Of a stretch of DNA of 64,000 nt, positions 61,218 to 64,000 are shown piece by piece. The notes under the pieces were generated by a model. It did not search any database and was not told the origin of the DNA. It worked only from the letters and a program-made list of their open reading frames with translations. The DNA is from Flaveria trinervia. Its lineage: Eukaryota > Streptophyta > Magnoliopsida > Asterales > Asteraceae. Numbering within the stretch: the stretch's first letter is position 1; each line of letters begins with the position of its first letter. Location: assembly GCA_025506515.1 (NCBI GenBank), contig CM046458.1, positions 38,431,940 to 38,495,939 of the forward strand. The letters run 5' to 3'. The position numbers were made by a program, and so were the translations under genes.

Positions 61218-61841
61218 ATCACCTCTTTTGTAAACCTTTTAATATGTAATGTCTTATGTCGATATAATCTAAGCCCTGTTCTAAAAAGTTTCTCTCTTTG
61301 AATTTTTTTTAAGTATAAATTCTTCCGAAGAGAAATTAACCCTCGGAAGATATTTACATATGTTCTGAAGCAAAATTCCTCCAAGGATAATTTTCTTTTT
61401 GGAAGAAGCGATTGATTACATATCAGATCTAGTTCTGAAGCTTATAAAACTTGCCATTCGGAAATAAATCTTTACTCTCGGAAGTAACACTCTACCTTCA
61501 AAAATAAGAATTGCCTTCGGAAGACAAATTACCTTCGGAAAGCTTTACTTGGAAGAGAAATTTTATTGTGTAACAGAAATCTTTTGGGCCCCAGATTGTA
61601 AAAAGTAAAGATTTTGTTAATGATATTGGATTATTTAACTGAACTAAACCTTACCGCCCATATCACATCATCCACTAAAACATCACATCACCTTATCCTA
61701 ACCCCATTACCGCCACTTCACCCTCTTTTAAATAATCTCGATTATTCCCTTACATCTTCTTACCACATATTTACTGCCCTAAAAGCTTTCTTCCTTCTCA
61801 ATTTACCCAAGCTCAAACTCATCCACCTTCACCTTTCACAA
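61218..61841 (+). promoter_or_regulatory. C1 spacer before accessory frame with CTTCGGAAG words
   Basis: Matches the C2 spacer 41672-42309. CTTCCGAAG, CCTCGGAAG and related words are at 61320-61560, followed by a C/T/A-rich leader ending at ATG 61842. A TTAAATAATCTCGATTA segment is shared with C2. No coding. Confidence 0.5.
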
Positions 61842-62826
61842 ATGGCACTTAACCCTCAACACAATCAAGTCCCACTTCTTGAGTCCTCAAGAGATGCTGA
61901 CTTCTCTAAAATCATCTCCTTTCTTATCCAATCATCCTATTACACTGCTCTGACTATTAATCTCACTATGTACTCCAATCATATTGTTGAATTTTGGGAT
62001 AACGGTCAGATTGAAACCCTAAATGGGATTCGTGTAATTCGGTCGACCGTTTGTGGCTAGGAGTTGATCATTACTGAACAACTCATCAGGGAGCATCTCG
62101 AGCTTCATGATGAGGGTGCACCCATAGATTTCCCCAAAGCAGATTTAGACAACACTTATATTCAAATGGGATATGGTGGAGACATCAGCAGGTCAACTAT
62201 CTACAAGTTCAACTATTCATACAACTGGATGTTCCTGCTGCATGTTGTTCTTCACTGTTTGTCGAATAAATCTGGGGGATGGGATCAAATTCTGTACGAA
62301 CTAGGATGCCTAGTTCATGGAATGGTGAGAGGCCACCGATTTAACTATTCAAGATTTGTGCTGACAAATCTAATGGGAAATCTCCAAAGGGAAACATTCT
62401 TTATGTATCCTAGATTTATCCAGCACATTATCAACTGTGAGCTGAACCAGAGTCGGCTTGTCTATGCAGCCAGTCTAATTATCCCTCATATGAGGCCAAC
62501 CATCTTCAAAACTTTGAACAAGGTGTCCACCAACTTCACTGGAAGGTACACTCCTCTGCTTTTAGGTGTGACTGAGCAAATAGCTCCTGGTGACATCCCT
62601 ATTCACCCCACAGGTGATGAACGCACACCAGCAACTGCCCCCACACTATCAAACTCCACCTTCTCACCCCATCACCATCACTTACCAATGATGTCCCAAA
62701 CGAACCCTTGTTCAATCTACACTGATTGAACAAGCTCCTCCTGTTCAATCCAAAAGGACTAGAATGGAACATTAGGCTCCCACTCAGTCTGAGGTCTCAC
62801 CATCCTTCACCATTAACCTCAATATG
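61842..62826 (+). pseudogene. C1 post-pol accessory protein, N-terminal part
   Basis: From ATG 61842 (MALNPQHNQVPLLESS) the frame matches C2 residue for residue through SYYTALTINLTMYSNH and GQIETLNGIRVIRSTVCG. A TAG at 62058 replaces a Gln codon. It continues with EHLELHDEGAP, QMGYGGDISRSTIYKF, LLHVVLHCLSNKSGGWDQ and MYPRFIQHIIN. A frameshift near 62655 ends the homology in frame, though the Pro/Ser-rich text continues to 62826, where the gypsy LTR begins. Conservation of the same codons between C1 and C2 suggests past selection on this protein. Confidence 0.82.
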
Positions 62827-63629
62827 TGTAACACCCGATTATTTTAAAGTTAAAGAAAAGAATGAATAAAGTGAAAGAGAAGAAGGAAAAGAAATAAAAC
62901 CCAATTCTAGGGGTAAAAAGTGTCCAAAAGGACAAAATGTTTGAAAAGTGGGTGTAAAAGGTGGTATGGCTGCCCATATGTCACATACACCACTAATTTT
63001 CGGGTTTTAGAGAGAGAGAGTAGCTAGGAGCAGCAAATTGTCGGCTTTGAAGAAGAAAAAGAAGAAAGAATTCGAATTTAAGGTAAGAATTCATACTTTT
63101 ATGGTGTTCTTAACTGGTCATATCCTCGGGTTTATGCTTATGTGTGTTTGTATGTGTTCGGGTTTGTTTTTAGTGGGTTTCTAAGCGGTTGAATTCAATT
63201 TGAAAATGATGTTTGGAGGAAGCCATACCCAAAAGCTGCAAAGGTGAGTTCTAGGACCTCTCTTTTACCGGTTTTTAACTAATTTTGGGGCTGGAAATAC
63301 ATGGATGTATGTTTTTATTAAACTGGGTTTCGGACCCGTATGCTTGAATATGTGTATGACGATGTTATGATGTGATGTTTGACTATGTTCATGTTTGCTC
63401 ATGTATGATGATGTTTTTAAGATTTAGAATGTATGATGTAAGCTTAGAACATGATGAATGGTGAATTGAAATCTGATATTTAAGGCTCATATGTTAAGTT
63501 TTAGAATCTGCATAAGTGATGAAACATGCCAATGCGGATGAGCATTGACTAAGTATGGAAATGTGGATGAGAAAAGTAAGTCGATGCGAATGAGGTCAAT
63601 GTGGATGAGCATTGACTAAGTATGGAAAT
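62827..63629 (+). mobile_element. Ty3/gypsy-type LTR, left part
   Basis: Starts TGTAACACCCGATTATTTTAAAG and follows the reversed LTR at 1-1020 closely. It contains AATGCGGATGAG words at 63530-63630. At 63630 the text changes abruptly to gypsy pol, so the rest of the LTR, the PBS and gag are missing. Confidence 0.8.
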
Positions 63630-64000
63630 GTTCTTGGGATAGATTGGTTGGCGGACTTTGAGGAAAACATTGTGTGTCGTAAGAAGATGATACATTTGAC
63701 AACGCCTGACGGTAGTTCAGTGACGGTCTATGGTGATCGGGTGACTACGATTCTGAAGGTAATTTCAATGGCGGTGGCAGGAAAGTGTATGAGATATGCC
63801 AACACCACAACTATCTGATGTACTCGTGGTGTGTCACTTTCTAGATGTATTCCCAGAAGACTTATCAGGAGTGCCACCTGACCGTGATATCGAGTTCCAG
63901 ATTGACTTGATACCGGGTGCCCAACCCATTGCCAAGGCACCGTATTGTTTGGGTCTGATAGAGATGAAAGAATTGATGGAGCAGTTGCAAGAGCTACTTG
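63630..64000 (+). pseudogene. Ty3/gypsy pol fragment (protease end to RT start)
   Basis: The frame first reads VLGIDWLADFEENIVCRKKMIHLTTPDG, the C-terminal part of a Ty3/gypsy aspartic protease (LG.DWL). After a frameshift near 63800 it reads DVLVVCHFLDVFPEDLSGVPPDRDIEFQIDLIPGAQPIAKAPY, the well-conserved start of the gypsy RT. A long protease-RT spacer is absent or reduced. It runs off the right edge. The LTR-to-protease join shows an internal deletion. Confidence 0.85.

Larger units (their letters stand above)
54185..62826 (+). mobile_element. Copia element C1, 5' complete, 3' truncated
   Basis: The 5' LTR, perfect PBS, gag, pol and the first about 330 codons of the accessory frame are present in order. 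At 62826 the accessory text (INLNM, matching FDLNLGL in C2) breaks off at the start of a gypsy LTR. The rest of C1 may resume beyond the window. It belongs to the same family as C2 and the solo LTR at 49056. Confidence 0.88.

Overview
This window looks like the interior of a heterochromatic retrotransposon nest in a flowering plant. Almost every recognisable protein segment is a decayed Ty1/copia gag-pol piece, there is one Ty3/gypsy fragment at the right edge, and I found no intact host gene, tRNA or rRNA. The pol-gag architecture and the large accessory reading frame after pol fit the Sirevirus branch of Ty1/copia. The accessory frame resembles the post-pol frame common in Asteraceae retroelements, so a composite is plausible, but the sequence does not prove the family.

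Layout. (1) 1-34063, minus strand: a copia family called A here, as two gag-pol units (A1 25.9-34.1 kb, A2 1-25.9 kb) that share a central LTR. A2 carries a 571-bp tandem duplication in gag and a 2.77-kb tandem duplication of the 3' half of pol. (2) 8595-20705, plus strand: a complete but broken copia element B inserted into the integrase zinc-binding region of A2, with a perfect 5-bp target duplication (ACATT). B has gag, pol and a post-pol accessory frame. (3) 34280-36326: a 2.05-kb solo gypsy LTR between TATAT repeats. (4) 36928-48978: remains of an element D, whose 5' LTR is interrupted by a 1.8-kb TRIM-like miniature element (36971-38763). D holds a 5'-truncated copy of element C (C2, 40733-47060), with RT end, RNase H, a roughly 1,300-codon accessory frame and the 3' LTR. 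(5) 49056-49886: reversed solo LTR of family C. (6) 51848-53621: reversed solo gypsy LTR. (7) 54185-62826: element C1, with 5' LTR, PBS, gag, pol and the start of the accessory frame, cut off by a gypsy LTR at 62827. That LTR is fused to a protease/RT fragment running to the window edge.

How the parts work together. In an active element, gag would form the particle. Pol would supply protease, integrase, reverse transcriptase and RNase H. The LTRs would supply promoter and polyadenylation signals, and the PBS (initiator methionine tRNA type) and polypurine tract would prime the two DNA strands. No copy here keeps an open gag-pol.

The most interesting signal is outside the genes. Several unrelated LTR families carry dense degenerate arrays of short palindromic words: CAGTCGTACGACTG and relatives in family A, the TRIM and a gypsy LTR; CTTCGGAAG in C; CAACTGAAGAC/AGTACT words in B. 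In B and C the element's own words recur in its LTR, inside gag and in the spacer before the accessory frame, which suggests private cis-regulatory codes. Coordinates of decayed frames are approximate, because they come from reading translated similarity rather than from an alignment.
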